From: Fulvimarina sp039652615
Lineage (GTDB): Bacteria > Pseudomonadota > Alphaproteobacteria > Rhizobiales > Rhizobiaceae
DNA length: 64,000 nucleotides
Direction: 5' to 3'
Assembly: GCF_039652615.1 (NCBI RefSeq)
Contig: NZ_JBDJAC010000009.1
Coordinates: 1-64,000 of the forward strand
A program made the translations under genes and the position numbers. This document shows positions 33,740 through 42,737 of the stretch, in pieces. Every line of letters begins with the position of its first letter. Within the stretch, counting starts at the first letter, position 1. The notes beneath the pieces are model-generated. The model was not told the DNA's origin. It was given only the letters and a program-made list of their open reading frames with translations, and made no database searches.

Positions 33740-35127
33740 GAAGCCTCCAGCAATTTTTCGACGCCTTCGATCGCCCCATCGAGGGCGTCGGGGGCCGGCG
33801 TCAACTTGCCGGTCTCGTCCATCATGCCCTGGCCCACCATCCAATCGAGGAATTCGGGCGCTGGTTTCAGCCCCATGGTCTCGCGTGCATAGGCAAGATC
33901 GTGATGCGAAAGGCTCTGATAGTTGAGCATGATGTCGTCGGCACCCGGCACGGTGATGACGAAATTGACCCCGGCGGCGGCGAGCAGCGTCAACAGGACG
34001 TCCATGTCGTTCTGGTCGGCCTCGGCGTGATTCGTGTAGCAGACGTCGACGCCCATCGGCAGGCCGAGGAGCTTGCCGCAGAAATGGTCCTCCAGCCCCG
34101 CTCGGATGATCTGGCGCCCGTCGAAGAGATATTCCGGACCGATGAAGCCGACCACCGTGTTGACGAGCAGGCAGTCGAAGGCACGGGCGATGGCGTAGGT
34201 CCGCACCTCCATGGTCTGCTGGTCGACACCGTGATGGCCGTTCGCCGAGAGCGCGGAGCCCTGCCCCGTCTCGAAATAGTAGCAGTCTGCGCCGATCGTG
34301 CCGCGCTTTAAACTCTTTGCGGCGTCCTCGGCCTCGCGCAAAACCTCCAGCGAGACGCCGAAGGAAGAGTTCGTCTTCGCCGATCCACCGATCGACTGGA
34401 AGACGAGATCGACCGGTGCACCGGCCTCGATCGCCTCGATCGCCGTCGTCACATGGCCGAGGCAGCAGGTCTGGGTGGGGATCTCGTAGCGCGAGCGCAC
34501 ATCGTCGAGAATGCGGCACACACGGGTGTAGTCCTCCACGCTGTCCGTCGCCGGATTGACGCCAAGCACCGCGTCGCCCGATCCCATGAGGAGACCATCG
34601 ACGAGGCTCGCAGCGATGCCGAAGCTGTCGTCCGTCGGATCGTTCGGCTGGTTGCGGGCGGAAAGCCGGCCCGGCAGCCCGACCGTCGAGCGGAAGCGCT
34701 TCACCACCTTGCGACGGGCTGCGATGGCGATGAGGTCCTGATTGCGCATCAGCTTGGACACCGCCGAGACCATTTCCGGCGTCAGCGCAAAGGTGAGCCG
34801 CTCCAGCTCTTCGGGCCCGGCGGCCAGCAGATGCTCGCGCAATTCCCCGACGGTGAGAGAGGACACGCGGCGAAAAGCCACCTCGTCGTGCTGGCTGGCG
34901 ATCAGATCGGACACCCAGTCGTTGACCTCGGGCATCAGTTCGAGCCCGGCGAAGACCTTGAGCGGCATGTCGGCAAGGCAGTGCTGGGCCGCCACACGCT
35001 CCAGAGCGCTGGTGGCAGCGATCTCCGCGAGATGATCCCCGGAGCGCTCGGGCGAGGCCTTGGCGAGCAAGGTTCTGAGATCGGCAAAACTCCAGGTCTG
35101 CCCTGCCACGGACGTCTTCAGCGCCAT
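33736..35127 (-). CDS. eutB: ethanolamine ammonia-lyase large subunit
   Basis: The 463-residue catalytic TIM-barrel subunit that splits ethanolamine to acetaldehyde and ammonia using adenosylcobalamin. Diagnostic stretches include LPGRLSARNQPNDPTDD, GDAVLGVNPATDSVEDY, QSIGGSAKTNSSFGV, FETGQGSALSANGHHGVDQQ and DVCYTNHAEADQND. No cobalamin riboswitch is visible upstream, and no microcompartment shell genes are present, as in other short eutBC-permease operons. The start at 35127 has GGAGCGACC upstream. Confidence 0.97.
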   Translation of the reverse strand: MALKTSVAGQTWSFADLRTLLAKASPERSGDHLAEIAATSALERVAAQHCLADMPLKVFAGLELMPEVNDWVSDLIASQHDEVAFRRVSSLTVGELREHLLAAGPEELERLTFALTPEMVSAVSKLMRNQDLIAIAARRKVVKRFRSTVGLPGRLSARNQPNDPTDDSFGIAASLVDGLLMGSGDAVLGVNPATDSVEDYTRVCRILDDVRSRYEIPTQTCCLGHVTTAIEAIEAGAPVDLVFQSIGGSAKTNSSFGVSLEVLREAEDAAKSLKRGTIGADCYYFETGQGSALSANGHHGVDQQTMEVRTYAIARAFDCLLVNTVVGFIGPEYLFDGRQIIRAGLEDHFCGKLLGLPMGVDVCYTNHAEADQNDMDVLLTLLAAAGVNFVITVPGADDIMLNYQSLSHHDLAYARETMGLKPAPEFLDWMVGQGMMDETGKLTPAPDALDGAIEGVEKLLEAS

Positions 35128-35425
35128 TTGGTCGCTCCGTTCGCTTAGCACCAAGCATTTCTCGCCGGAGTGGAAACGCATCGGACTGAAAACACAAGCG
35201 CGAAATCAAGCGGCTCTGCCTTTTCGGCAAGCAGGCGCCGCGCTCGCGAACAGTTGAACGACATCGGGCCGCAGGTCTCCAAAGGGCCGTAACCGAGTCT
35301 TAAGTCCGTTCGTGAGACATTTCGCAACCATAACAGGGCCGTGCTGCGTCGGACGCCCGCTTTGGGGCGCCCGGATGCGACAGGACGGTCCGAGACGCGA
35401 AACCCATCAGGATCGCCCGACCCGC
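35128..35425. other. divergent intergenic region, eutB / lytic transglycosylase
   Basis: 298 bp. It must hold both promoters. I looked for the cobalamin riboswitch B12 box and did not find one; I see no other element I can name. Confidence 0.4.
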
Positions 35426-37633
35426 ATGACCTTTACCATCCGGTCCCCACGCCTCCTTCTCGCCCTGTCGCTTCTTGCTGCGAGCACGGCCTCGGCCTCT
35501 TCGCAGACGGTTCCGATTCCGCTCGACCGGCCCGGCAAGACCGATCGCATCGTCACCGGCTCCACCCAGGCGGCAGCAAGCGCGCTTCGCACATCGAACG
35601 AGGCGGTCGACCCGTGGCGCTTCGGGCGCGAGGTGACGGCTCCGGCAAATCCGCTGATGAACCGCACGGCCTCACCTTCGCTGCCCGCCACGACAGGTGC
35701 CTTCGCGGCGTCCCTGGCAGCCAGTGGCGCACGCCAGAGCCAGCTCGCACCGATACGCGGCGAGCTGAAGGAAGGGTTGCAAGCCCTCTCCGACCGTGAC
35801 GAGACCAAGGCGCGGCGTATCCGGGAGGGTCTTCGGCGCGGCTCGCTCGACCACAAGATCCTGACCTGGGCGATCGCGCTTTCGGGCGGCAACAACGTCC
35901 CCTCCTACGAAATCGCGGCAGCCTCAAGCGAGCTGGCCGGCTGGCCCGGCATGACGACGCTTCGCAAGAACAGCGAGAAGGCGTTGTGGCGCGAGAAGCA
36001 GCCGGCAGCTCAGGTGCTCCGCGCCTTCGCCGGCAGCAAGCCGGAAACCCCGGAGGGCACGATGGCGCTCGCCCGCGCCTATCAGCAGAGCAACCAGGCG
36101 GGACAGGCACGGGCCGTCCTTCAGAACCTCTGGCACAACGAGGTTCTGGACAAGAGCACCGAGCGCGAGGTCCTTTCCAATTTCGGATCGCTGCTGACGC
36201 GGGACGACCATCGCCACCGCATGGCGATGCTGCTTTATCGCGACCGCATCTCGGATGCCGATCGTGTGCGCAATCTCGCCGAGGCGACGAGCCTCTTCCG
36301 CGCGTGGTCCGCGGCCCTTCGCGGCGAGCGCAATGCGGGGGCGCTGCTCGCCCAGGTACCGGCGGACCAGCGTGCGACGAGCTACCAGCTCGCCCTTGTC
36401 GAGCACTATCGCAAGCATGACCGGCTGAACGATGCGGCACAGATCCTTCTCAACGCACCGCAGGACCCGCGCGTCCTGATCAACCCCGACGCATGGTGGA
36501 ACGAGCGCCGTATCGTTGCGCGCGATCTTCTCGACGTCGGCAATCCGAAGCTCGCCTACCAGATCGCCGCCGGACATTCGGCTCAGGACGATGTGGAACG
36601 CGCGGAGGCAGAATTTCACGCCGGCTGGATCGCACTGCGCTTCCTGAACGATCCGCGCACCGCCCATCGGCATTTCGAGAATATCCTCAGGGTCTCCTCG
36701 AAGCCGATCTCGCTCGGCCGCGGCTATTACTGGCTGGGCCGCGCGGCCGAGGCTGGAGGCGGAGGCAACGCCTCGACCTATTATTCCCAGGCAGCCCGCC
36801 ACTCGACCACCTATTACGGCCAGCTCGCGCTCGCCAAGCTCGGCCGCAATCCGGGCCAGATCGCCTACCCGAACCCGAGCAATGCCGAGCGCCAGCGCTT
36901 TCAATCCCGCGAGGCCGTGCAGGCGATCAACCGGCTCGAACAGATCGGATCGGACTGGCGCGCCGATATCCTCTATCGCGATCTGGCGCGCGAAATCGAC
37001 AGCCCCGGCGAACTCGCCCTCCTCGCCGTCATGGCCGAGCGGCGCGGCAACCACAATCTGTCGCTCACCGTCGGCAAGCTCGCCAGCTATCGCGGCGTCG
37101 ACGCTCCGGCGCTCGCCTATCCGATCGGCGTCATTCCGGCGAATGCGAACATATCGGCGGCGGGCAAGGCGCTTGCCTATTCGATCGCGCGGCAGGAAAG
37201 CGCGTTCAACCCAAGGGCCCGTTCGGGGGCGGGTGCACTCGGCCTTTTGCAGCTGATGCCCCGCACGGCACGCAGCGTCGCCGGACGTCTGGGTATACCC
37301 TATTCCGAAGGCCGGCTGCTGTCCGATCCGGGCTATAACGCAACCCTCGGCGCGCGCTTCCTCGGCGAGCAGATCTCCGATTTCGGCGGCTCCTACGTCC
37401 TCACCTTTGCGGCCTACAATGCCGGCCCGCGCCGCGCGAAGGAGTGGATCGACCGGTTCGGCGACCCGCGCGGCAAACCGCTCGACGAAGTGGTGGACTG
37501 GGTGGAACGCATCCCGTTCGGCGAAACCCGCTCCTACGTCCAGCGGATCATGGAGAACTACCAGATCTACAAGGTCCGCCTCGGCGCGCCGTTCTCGATC
37601 GAGAAGGATCTGCGGTTCGGCCGGAACGGGTAA
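35426..37633 (+). CDS. slt: soluble lytic murein transglycosylase (Slt70-like)
   Basis: 735 residues. A signal peptide (LLLALSLLAASTASA) is followed by a long superhelical U/L domain (about 90-560) and a C-terminal lysozyme-like SLT domain with the catalytic Glu in RQESAFNPRARSGAGALGLL, then LMPRTARSVAGRLG and FAAYNAGPRRAKEWI. It cleaves the glycan strands of peptidoglycan with 1,6-anhydro products in the periplasm. Start 35426 is chosen because it begins the signal peptide; the ATG at 35375 would precede it by 17 residues. Confidence 0.93.
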   Translation: MTFTIRSPRLLLALSLLAASTASASSQTVPIPLDRPGKTDRIVTGSTQAAASALRTSNEAVDPWRFGREVTAPANPLMNRTASPSLPATTGAFAASLAASGARQSQLAPIRGELKEGLQALSDRDETKARRIREGLRRGSLDHKILTWAIALSGGNNVPSYEIAAASSELAGWPGMTTLRKNSEKALWREKQPAAQVLRAFAGSKPETPEGTMALARAYQQSNQAGQARAVLQNLWHNEVLDKSTEREVLSNFGSLLTRDDHRHRMAMLLYRDRISDADRVRNLAEATSLFRAWSAALRGERNAGALLAQVPADQRATSYQLALVEHYRKHDRLNDAAQILLNAPQDPRVLINPDAWWNERRIVARDLLDVGNPKLAYQIAAGHSAQDDVERAEAEFHAGWIALRFLNDPRTAHRHFENILRVSSKPISLGRGYYWLGRAAEAGGGGNASTYYSQAARHSTTYYGQLALAKLGRNPGQIAYPNPSNAERQRFQSREAVQAINRLEQIGSDWRADILYRDLAREIDSPGELALLAVMAERRGNHNLSLTVGKLASYRGVDAPALAYPIGVIPANANISAAGKALAYSIARQESAFNPRARSGAGALGLLQLMPRTARSVAGRLGIPYSEGRLLSDPGYNATLGARFLGEQISDFGGSYVLTFAAYNAGPRRAKEWIDRFGDPRGKPLDEVVDWVERIPFGETRSYVQRIMENYQIYKVRLGAPFSIEKDLRFGRNG

Positions 37634-37689
37634 ATTTGTCGAAGAGGCCTGACACCTCATCCCAGCGTCGTCAAACCCCGCGTTTCGTC

Positions 37690-37713
37690 ATCCTCGGGCT
37701 CCGTCCCGAGGAT
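37690..37713. repeat. REP-type palindrome (ATCCTCGGG arms)
   Basis: atcctcggg (37690-37698), a 6-base loop, cccgaggat (37705-37713), inside cgtcatcctcgggc. This is a short palindrome that recurs between genes in many alphaproteobacterial genomes; here one copy is seen, just past the transglycosylase stop. Confidence 0.6.
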
Positions 37714-37784
37714 CCATAGTGCGATGAAACTTCAACGATTGCACTTAACGATGCGAACGCGACATCTGAAAAATATTGCGCTTA

Positions 37785-37808
37785 ATACTCGGCACGGTGG
37801 CCGAGTAT
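37785..37808 (-). terminator. hairpin at the 3' end of the deacetylase-like gene
   Basis: A 9-bp stem atactcggc (37785-37793)/gccgagtat (37800-37808) with a 6-base loop, about 20 bp past the stop on the - strand. The following - strand sequence contains a TATTTTT about 10 bases on, so termination is possible but imperfect. Confidence 0.45.
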
Positions 37809-37828
37809 GCCGAGGGTTCGCGGCGTAT

Positions 37829-38872
37829 CTAACGCCCGAAAGTCTCCACGAATCGTGGCGCGCACTCCGCCACGGCCGCCAGGGAATAGCCGCCCTCCTG
37901 GACGATGACCGTCGGCAGGTTCATGGCGCCAAGGCGTTCGCCGATCCGCTCATAGGCTTCTCCCGTTACCGAAAGCCGGGACAGCGGATCGTCCTTGTGG
38001 GCGTCCCAGCCGGCGGAGACGACGAGCGCTTCGGCACCGAAACTGGTCGCTGCTTCGATCAGCAGCTCGACGCCTGAGATGATCCCATCGTCATCGGCCT
38101 TGAAGGCGAGCGGGATGTTGCGGTTGCAGCCCTCCCCCTCGCCGCGCCCGGTCTCGTCCGCATAGCCGAAGAAGAACGGATAATATTCCGTCGTATCGGT
38201 ATGGACCGAGCCGACGAAGACGTCGCCGCGATCGTAGAAGATCGCCTGCGTGCCATCGCCGTGATGGGTGTCGAAATCGATGATCGCCACTTTCCCATGC
38301 TTCGAGCGTAGCCGCTGGGCAGCGATCGCCGCGTTGTTGAAGAAGCAGAAGCCGTTCGCGCGGTCGGGATAGGCGTGGTGGCCCGGCGGGCGGCAAAGGG
38401 CATAGGCGGCGGGTTCACCCGCAAGCACCCTGTCCGCCGCCGTCGCGGCGGTCATCGCCGAGGCATAGGCCGCCTTGAAGCTGTGCTCGCCCATGGCGCA
38501 GGAGAGATCGCCGATATACCACCCAGTCTGGCCGAGAATGCCGGTCGTTCGCGGCGCCGGCCGGGCGCCGAGGGCCGAAGCGCCCGCATAATAGGGATGA
38601 CTATTCGGCAGAACCTCGGGTCCGGCATTCTTCAGGGCCTGGAAGCGGCTCCAGGCACCGCTGAGATAATCGACATAGTGCCCGGCATGGACCGCCGTGA
38701 TCGCTTCGCGCCCGACATCCTCCGGCTCCCGGTGCGACAGACCGCACTCCGTCAATCGCTTGAGAAGCGTTTCGGCCCTGTTCGGATTTTCCAGCGGCGT
38801 CACCAGACGGCCGTGCACGCCGTATTGCTGCGGCCGGTGAACGAGCTGCTTTTGCGAAAAGACGATATCCAT
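37829..38872 (-). CDS. histone deacetylase-family amidohydrolase (acetylpolyamine type)
   Basis: 347 residues of the arginase-deacetylase fold. The zinc ligands are Asp and His in DFDTHHGDGTQ and Asp in SAGWDAHKDDPL; the catalytic His pair is in RPPGHHAYPDRANGFCFFNNAAIAAQ. The bacterial family includes acetylpolyamine amidohydrolases and AcuC; the PLENPNRAETL N-terminus fits the polyamine-type class II branch. A GTAAGGA precedes the ATG by nine bases. Substrate not proven. Confidence 0.92.
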   Translation of the reverse strand: MDIVFSQKQLVHRPQQYGVHGRLVTPLENPNRAETLLKRLTECGLSHREPEDVGREAITAVHAGHYVDYLSGAWSRFQALKNAGPEVLPNSHPYYAGASALGARPAPRTTGILGQTGWYIGDLSCAMGEHSFKAAYASAMTAATAADRVLAGEPAAYALCRPPGHHAYPDRANGFCFFNNAAIAAQRLRSKHGKVAIIDFDTHHGDGTQAIFYDRGDVFVGSVHTDTTEYYPFFFGYADETGRGEGEGCNRNIPLAFKADDDGIISGVELLIEAATSFGAEALVVSAGWDAHKDDPLSRLSVTGEAYERIGERLGAMNLPTVIVQEGGYSLAAVAECAPRFVETFGR

Positions 38873-38949
38873 GGCGAGATCCTTACACGGGTCTCGTCAT
38901 GAACTGTGCGCTTCGGCGGCAAATTCCAGAGCAATCTGCGTTGCGCCTG

Positions 38950-39423
38950 TCAGGCGTTTTCGGGCGATTCTTCCGAGGTGTAGCCGCCCTGATGCCACGC
39001 GGTTCCGGAGACGGAATAGATCAGCGTCGCGGACCAGGTCAGTGCCATGAAGCCGCCGAGCGACTGCAACATGTTGATGATACGGATCGGCCCCGTCACG
39101 GTGATGCCCGTATAGCCAAGCGTCACGAAATTCGTGCCGGAGAAATAGATCAGGTCGGCCCAGCTTCCGGTATAGCTGCCGGTGAAAGAGCCGAGAGCCT
39201 CGAAGGACAGGAGGCCCGCGAAGATCACCGCGAAGGCGAGGATCTCCGCGAGATGCAGGGCGAACAGGCCGGCGAAGGTCACGAGCACGGCCAGATGCCC
39301 CTTCGCTTCGGCATGAGGCGTGATGCGGATGATCGTCAAAACACCGAAATGGTGGGCAAATCCGAGGGTGAGGATCAGGACGATACCGATAAGAAGCGCT
39401 ATCAGGGTCATGGCTCGCCACAT
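38950..39423 (-). CDS. two-TM potassium-channel-like protein with altered filter
   Basis: 157 residues. TM segments lie near 5-28, 42-75 and 115-140, with a pore loop between the last two: DLIYFSGTNFVTLGYTGITVTGP. The loop position matches the Ion_trans_2 selectivity filter TxGYG, but here it reads TLGYTG, so the final filter glycine is replaced by Thr. The protein may be non-selective or not conduct at all. ATG at 39423 or 39411 are both possible starts. Confidence 0.75.
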   Translation of the reverse strand: MWRAMTLIALLIGIVLILTLGFAHHFGVLTIIRITPHAEAKGHLAVLVTFAGLFALHLAEILAFAVIFAGLLSFEALGSFTGSYTGSWADLIYFSGTNFVTLGYTGITVTGPIRIINMLQSLGGFMALTWSATLIYSVSGTAWHQGGYTSEESPENA

Positions 39424-39513
39424 TGCGATGCGAGGCTGGACGGCAAGCTCAAACTACCTTGCCGTCTAAGGATTTACCGCAATGAGAGAGCGCCGGAGAT
39501 CCAGCTGACGGCC

Positions 39514-40128
39514 TCAGTCCCTCGGCATGATCGGCCCGGTCTTTTCAATCGTCGTCTGCAAGGCGGGAACGGCCTTCAGGCGTTCCCAATAGGCCATCAC
39601 ACGCGGATATGACTGGAGCACGCCGGCATATTCGGACATCGCGAGCAGATAGGAAATCTGGATATCGGCGAGCATCAGCCTGTCGCCCATCAGGAACGGG
39701 CGATCCTCCAGCGTATCGCCAAGATAGGCCATGATGGACGCGAACTCGTCCTTCATCTTCTGTTCGATCTCGGAGCCGTTGCGCTTGGCCCAGAATGCCG
39801 CGATCACCGAGCGCGCCATCGAGCCTTCCACGAAGTCCAGCCATTCGTCGTGATGGGCGTGAGCGTTCGTGCCCGGCTCCGGCGAGTGCCGATTATTTCC
39901 ATAACGCTCGTCGATATAACGCAGTATTGCGGCAGACTCGGCGAGAACGAGATCGCCGTCCTCGATCACCGGTGACTTGCCGAGCGGATGCTTGGCCTTC
40001 AGCTCGGGCGGCGCGCGATAGGCCTCGGTGCGCTCGTAGTTTTTCAGCTCAAAGCTCTCACCAAGCTCTTCCAGAAGCCAGACGATGCGCGACCCGCGTG
40101 AATACTGAAGACAATGAACGGTGATCAT
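39514..40128 (-). CDS. glutathione S-transferase
   Basis: 204 residues with a thioredoxin-like N-terminal domain (VHCLQYSRGSRIVWLLEELG; the catalytic Ser is in YSRGSR; LGKSPVIEDGDLVLAESAAILRYIDERYG binds glutathione) and an all-helical C-terminal domain containing FLMGDRLMLADIQISYLL. It probably conjugates or reduces small electrophiles in the cytosol. It precedes a - strand gap of 90 bp to the channel-like gene. Confidence 0.93.
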   Translation of the reverse strand: MITVHCLQYSRGSRIVWLLEELGESFELKNYERTEAYRAPPELKAKHPLGKSPVIEDGDLVLAESAAILRYIDERYGNNRHSPEPGTNAHAHHDEWLDFVEGSMARSVIAAFWAKRNGSEIEQKMKDEFASIMAYLGDTLEDRPFLMGDRLMLADIQISYLLAMSEYAGVLQSYPRVMAYWERLKAVPALQTTIEKTGPIMPRD

Positions 40129-40155
40129 GGGCGGAGCCCTCCAATCGAGCTGATA

Positions 40156-40686
40156 TCAGCGGGTTTCTGTGCGATCGGCCCGGGCAAGGCTCGCGCCAAA
40201 AGCAATGCTGGCGAAAATCGCGGAGGCGATCGCGTTCCAGCCGGCGAAGGAGAGCCCCAGGAACCGGCCCGCCGCCGTATCGCACGAGGGCGCGCGGACA
40301 CGGTCGATCTCGGCGAGAAGGCTGCCGCCGCTCATCAGGTCGCCGCTGCCGCCTGCACATTCAGCAGGTCCGGGCCAGTAGCCCCATTCCACGCCCGCAT
40401 GAAAGACGCCGAGATAGAGCGACCAGAGCATCAGGAGACCGATGACGACGAGCAGCCCGCGCACAAGGATTGGCTTGGCACGGCCACTGGCGGCGATCAT
40501 CGTCAGAAGCGCGACCGGAATGGCGATGTAATAAGGCGTTCGCTCCTGCAAACAGAGCGCGCAAGGAATGTAGCCGCCGACATATTGGAACAGCAGCGCC
40601 GTCCCGACGGTGATCGACGTTCCAAGAAGCAGCAGGGTTGCGGCAGCGCTCTGGCGAAAGCCGGTCGCACGATTGAGAAATGACAT
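40156..40686 (-). CDS. disulfide bond formation protein DsbB family
   Basis: 176 residues with four TM helices. The first periplasmic Cys pair is CALC (residues near 42-45) followed by QERTPYYIAIP, the quinone-site region with the conserved Arg; the second loop contains PAECAGGSG and PSCDTAAGRFLGLSFAGWN, supplying further Cys. It would pass electrons from a DsbA-like oxidant to ubiquinone. It lies directly upstream of the GST gene. Confidence 0.9.
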   Translation of the reverse strand: MSFLNRATGFRQSAAATLLLLGTSITVGTALLFQYVGGYIPCALCLQERTPYYIAIPVALLTMIAASGRAKPILVRGLLVVIGLLMLWSLYLGVFHAGVEWGYWPGPAECAGGSGDLMSGGSLLAEIDRVRAPSCDTAAGRFLGLSFAGWNAIASAIFASIAFGASLARADRTETR

Positions 40687-41168
40687 CGCTTAAGGCGTCC
40701 TCGCATTCTGACGGCGCCAGGATCCTGCGGTAGCGCGGGACAGGCGCGAGACCGTTATCAAAGACTTCGCTCCCATGCGAGATGGATTGGCGTTAACGGA
40801 GCATTAAGAATTTTGCGCAATATTGAACGAACAAGGGGCAAGGGCGCGCCCAAGCGGTTGGGGAACGGCAACGGCGCGTCACAGGAGCGACAAGCTCCCG
40901 TCTTGGGGACATGCTTGAACGGACGTGCTGCGAGGGGCGGCGCGTCCGTTCTGCGTTTAAGGGAAGCGTCTGAAGCCGAATGGGAATCGGCGCTCGGCTT
41001 TCGCCCGACGCAGGAAAGGATCAACCCTGATTCACGGCGATCTGCGGGTCTTCATCTGTGGGTAACAGTTTCATCCTCCATGGACAGACGGTCTGAAGCC
41101 TGTTCAATTGTGGCGAACAGCAGCCGCCTCATGCGGCTGCGATGCCTTGGATTTGAGGACTGCGCCCG
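40687..41168. other. 482-bp structured intergenic region upstream of the AGCS symporter
   Basis: Contains several stems: ggagc-gacaa-gctcc near 40881-40895, gaacggacg/cgtccgttc bracketing 40918-40952, and a perfect gcagccgc (41120-41127)/gcggctgc (41133-41140) hairpin 28 bp before the symporter ATG. Open frames across it lack coding features. A long regulatory leader or a separate sRNA is possible; I could not match a known riboswitch, including the glycine type expected for a glycine/alanine carrier. Confidence 0.4.
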
Positions 41169-42653
41169 ATGGAGAGTTACACGCCCGAAGCATTTTTGAA
41201 CGGCTTCACGTCGACTGTCGATTTCCTGAACACCATTCTCTGGGGCTATGTTCTCGTCTACGGCCTGCTCGCAATCGGCGTGTTCTTCACCCTGCGTCTC
41301 GCCTTCATCCAGTTCCGGCATTTCCCGGAATTCTTCCGGGTCATCAAAGGCTCGCGATCGGGCGACAAGTCGGGCATCTCGCCGCTTCAGGCCCTCACCG
41401 TGTCGCTCGCCTCGCGCGTTGGCACGGGTAATCTCGCAGGCGTCGCCGTTGCCTTGACGCTGGGCGGTCCGGGCGCGATCTTCTGGATGTGGATGGTCGC
41501 TCTCGTTGGCATGGCAACGGCCTATTCCGAATCCACCCTCGCCCAGCTCTACAAGATCCGAAACGAGGACGGACAGTATCGCGGCGGCCCAGCCTTCTAC
41601 ATGGCGCGCGGTCTCGGCCTTCCCTGGATGGGCGCCCTCTTCTCGATCGCATTGATCCTGTCCTTCGGCCTCATCTTCAACGCCGTGCAGGCGAACTCGA
41701 TCGCCGGCGCGACGGAAGAGGTGTTCGGCTTCGGGCGCCTCTGGATCGGCATCGCGCTGGCCGCGCTCGCGGGCGTCATCGTCTTCGGCGGTATCCGCTC
41801 GATCGCCCGGGTGGCGGAGGTGATCGTTCCCTTCATGGCGATCGCCTATCTGCTTGTCGCCCTCTATGTCTGCATAATGCATTATGCCGAGGTTCCCGGC
41901 GCCCTCTGGACCATCGTCGCCAGCGCCTTCGGCTTCCAGGAAGCAGCCGGCGGCGTGACAGGCGGCGTCATGGCGGCCCTCCTCAACGGCGTGAAGCGCG
42001 GCCTCTTCTCCAACGAGGCCGGCATGGGCTCGGCGCCGAACATCGCGGCGGTCGCAACGCCTCAGCCGCACCATCCGGCGAGCCAGGGGCTCGTCCAGGG
42101 TCTCGGCGTCTTCATCGACACCCTCATGATCTGCACCGCGACGGCGCTGATGATCCTCCTGTCGGGCGTCTATACGCCGGGCCAAGAGGTCGACGGCATC
42201 ACCCTCACCCAGAACGCGCTCGCCGCCCATCTCGGGGACTGGGGCGCGACCTTCATCGCGATCGCCATCTTCTTCTTCGCCTTCACTTCGATCATCGGCA
42301 ATCTCTCCTATGCCGAGAACGCGATGACCTTCCTTGGGGCTGGCGGCAAGATCGGCATGTCCTTCGTGCGGATCGGCGCGCTTGCCATGGTGATCTGGGG
42401 CTCGGTCGAATCGGTCGGGACGGTCTTCAACGCCGCAGACGCCTCCATGGGGCTGATGGCGACGCTTAACCTCATCGCCATCGTGCTTCTGTCCGGCACC
42501 GTCGTGAAGCTGACGAAAGACTATTTCGCCCAGAAGAAGACCGGCCTCGAGCCGACCTTCGACAACGACATGTATCCCGAACTGCGCGGCAAGGTCGACG
42601 CGACCATCTGGACGATGGAAGGCGATGTCGGCCCGAAGCCCGGCATTCGGTAA
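41169..42653 (+). CDS. alanine/glycine:cation symporter (AGCS family)
   Basis: 494 residues with about 11 TM helices. Family landmarks are LTVSLASRVGTGNLAGVAVALTLGGPGAIFWMWMVALVGM, YRGGPAFYMARGLG, GVKRGLFSNEAGMGSAPNIAAVA and the C-terminal SIIGNLSYAENAMTF. It imports Ala, Gly or related small amino acids with Na+ or H+. GAGGA lies 11 bases before the ATG and a stable hairpin sits just upstream. Confidence 0.95.
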   Translation: MESYTPEAFLNGFTSTVDFLNTILWGYVLVYGLLAIGVFFTLRLAFIQFRHFPEFFRVIKGSRSGDKSGISPLQALTVSLASRVGTGNLAGVAVALTLGGPGAIFWMWMVALVGMATAYSESTLAQLYKIRNEDGQYRGGPAFYMARGLGLPWMGALFSIALILSFGLIFNAVQANSIAGATEEVFGFGRLWIGIALAALAGVIVFGGIRSIARVAEVIVPFMAIAYLLVALYVCIMHYAEVPGALWTIVASAFGFQEAAGGVTGGVMAALLNGVKRGLFSNEAGMGSAPNIAAVATPQPHHPASQGLVQGLGVFIDTLMICTATALMILLSGVYTPGQEVDGITLTQNALAAHLGDWGATFIAIAIFFFAFTSIIGNLSYAENAMTFLGAGGKIGMSFVRIGALAMVIWGSVESVGTVFNAADASMGLMATLNLIAIVLLSGTVVKLTKDYFAQKKTGLEPTFDNDMYPELRGKVDATIWTMEGDVGPKPGIR

Positions 42654-42682
42654 GACTTGGAAGAATCGGTTCCATGCATCGA

Positions 42683-42709
42683 AAAAAGGCCGGTCATCCC
42701 GGCCTTTTT
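42683..42709. terminator. bidirectional intrinsic terminator
   Basis: An 11-bp perfect stem aaaaaggccgg (42683-42693)/ccggccttttt (42699-42709) with a 5-base loop; A and T runs make it work from both sides. It separates the convergent symporter and deacetylase genes. Confidence 0.9.
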
Positions 42710-42737
42710 CTCGTTCTGGAACGGCGCCCTCGCAGTT

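Noticed and set aside
33740..35230. Long N-terminal extension of the eutC frame
   Set aside because: It runs out of frame through eutB; the ATGA junction at 33736-33739 gives the true start.
35128..35425. Cobalamin riboswitch upstream of eutB
   Set aside because: Looked for the B12 box and paired arms; none visible.
35924..37660. 578-codon - strand frame across the lytic transglycosylase
   Set aside because: Antisense shadow; slt is fully supported by its signal peptide and SLT motifs.
40687..41168. Glycine riboswitch upstream of the AGCS symporter
   Set aside because: Stems are present but the conserved tandem-aptamer core sequences are not.
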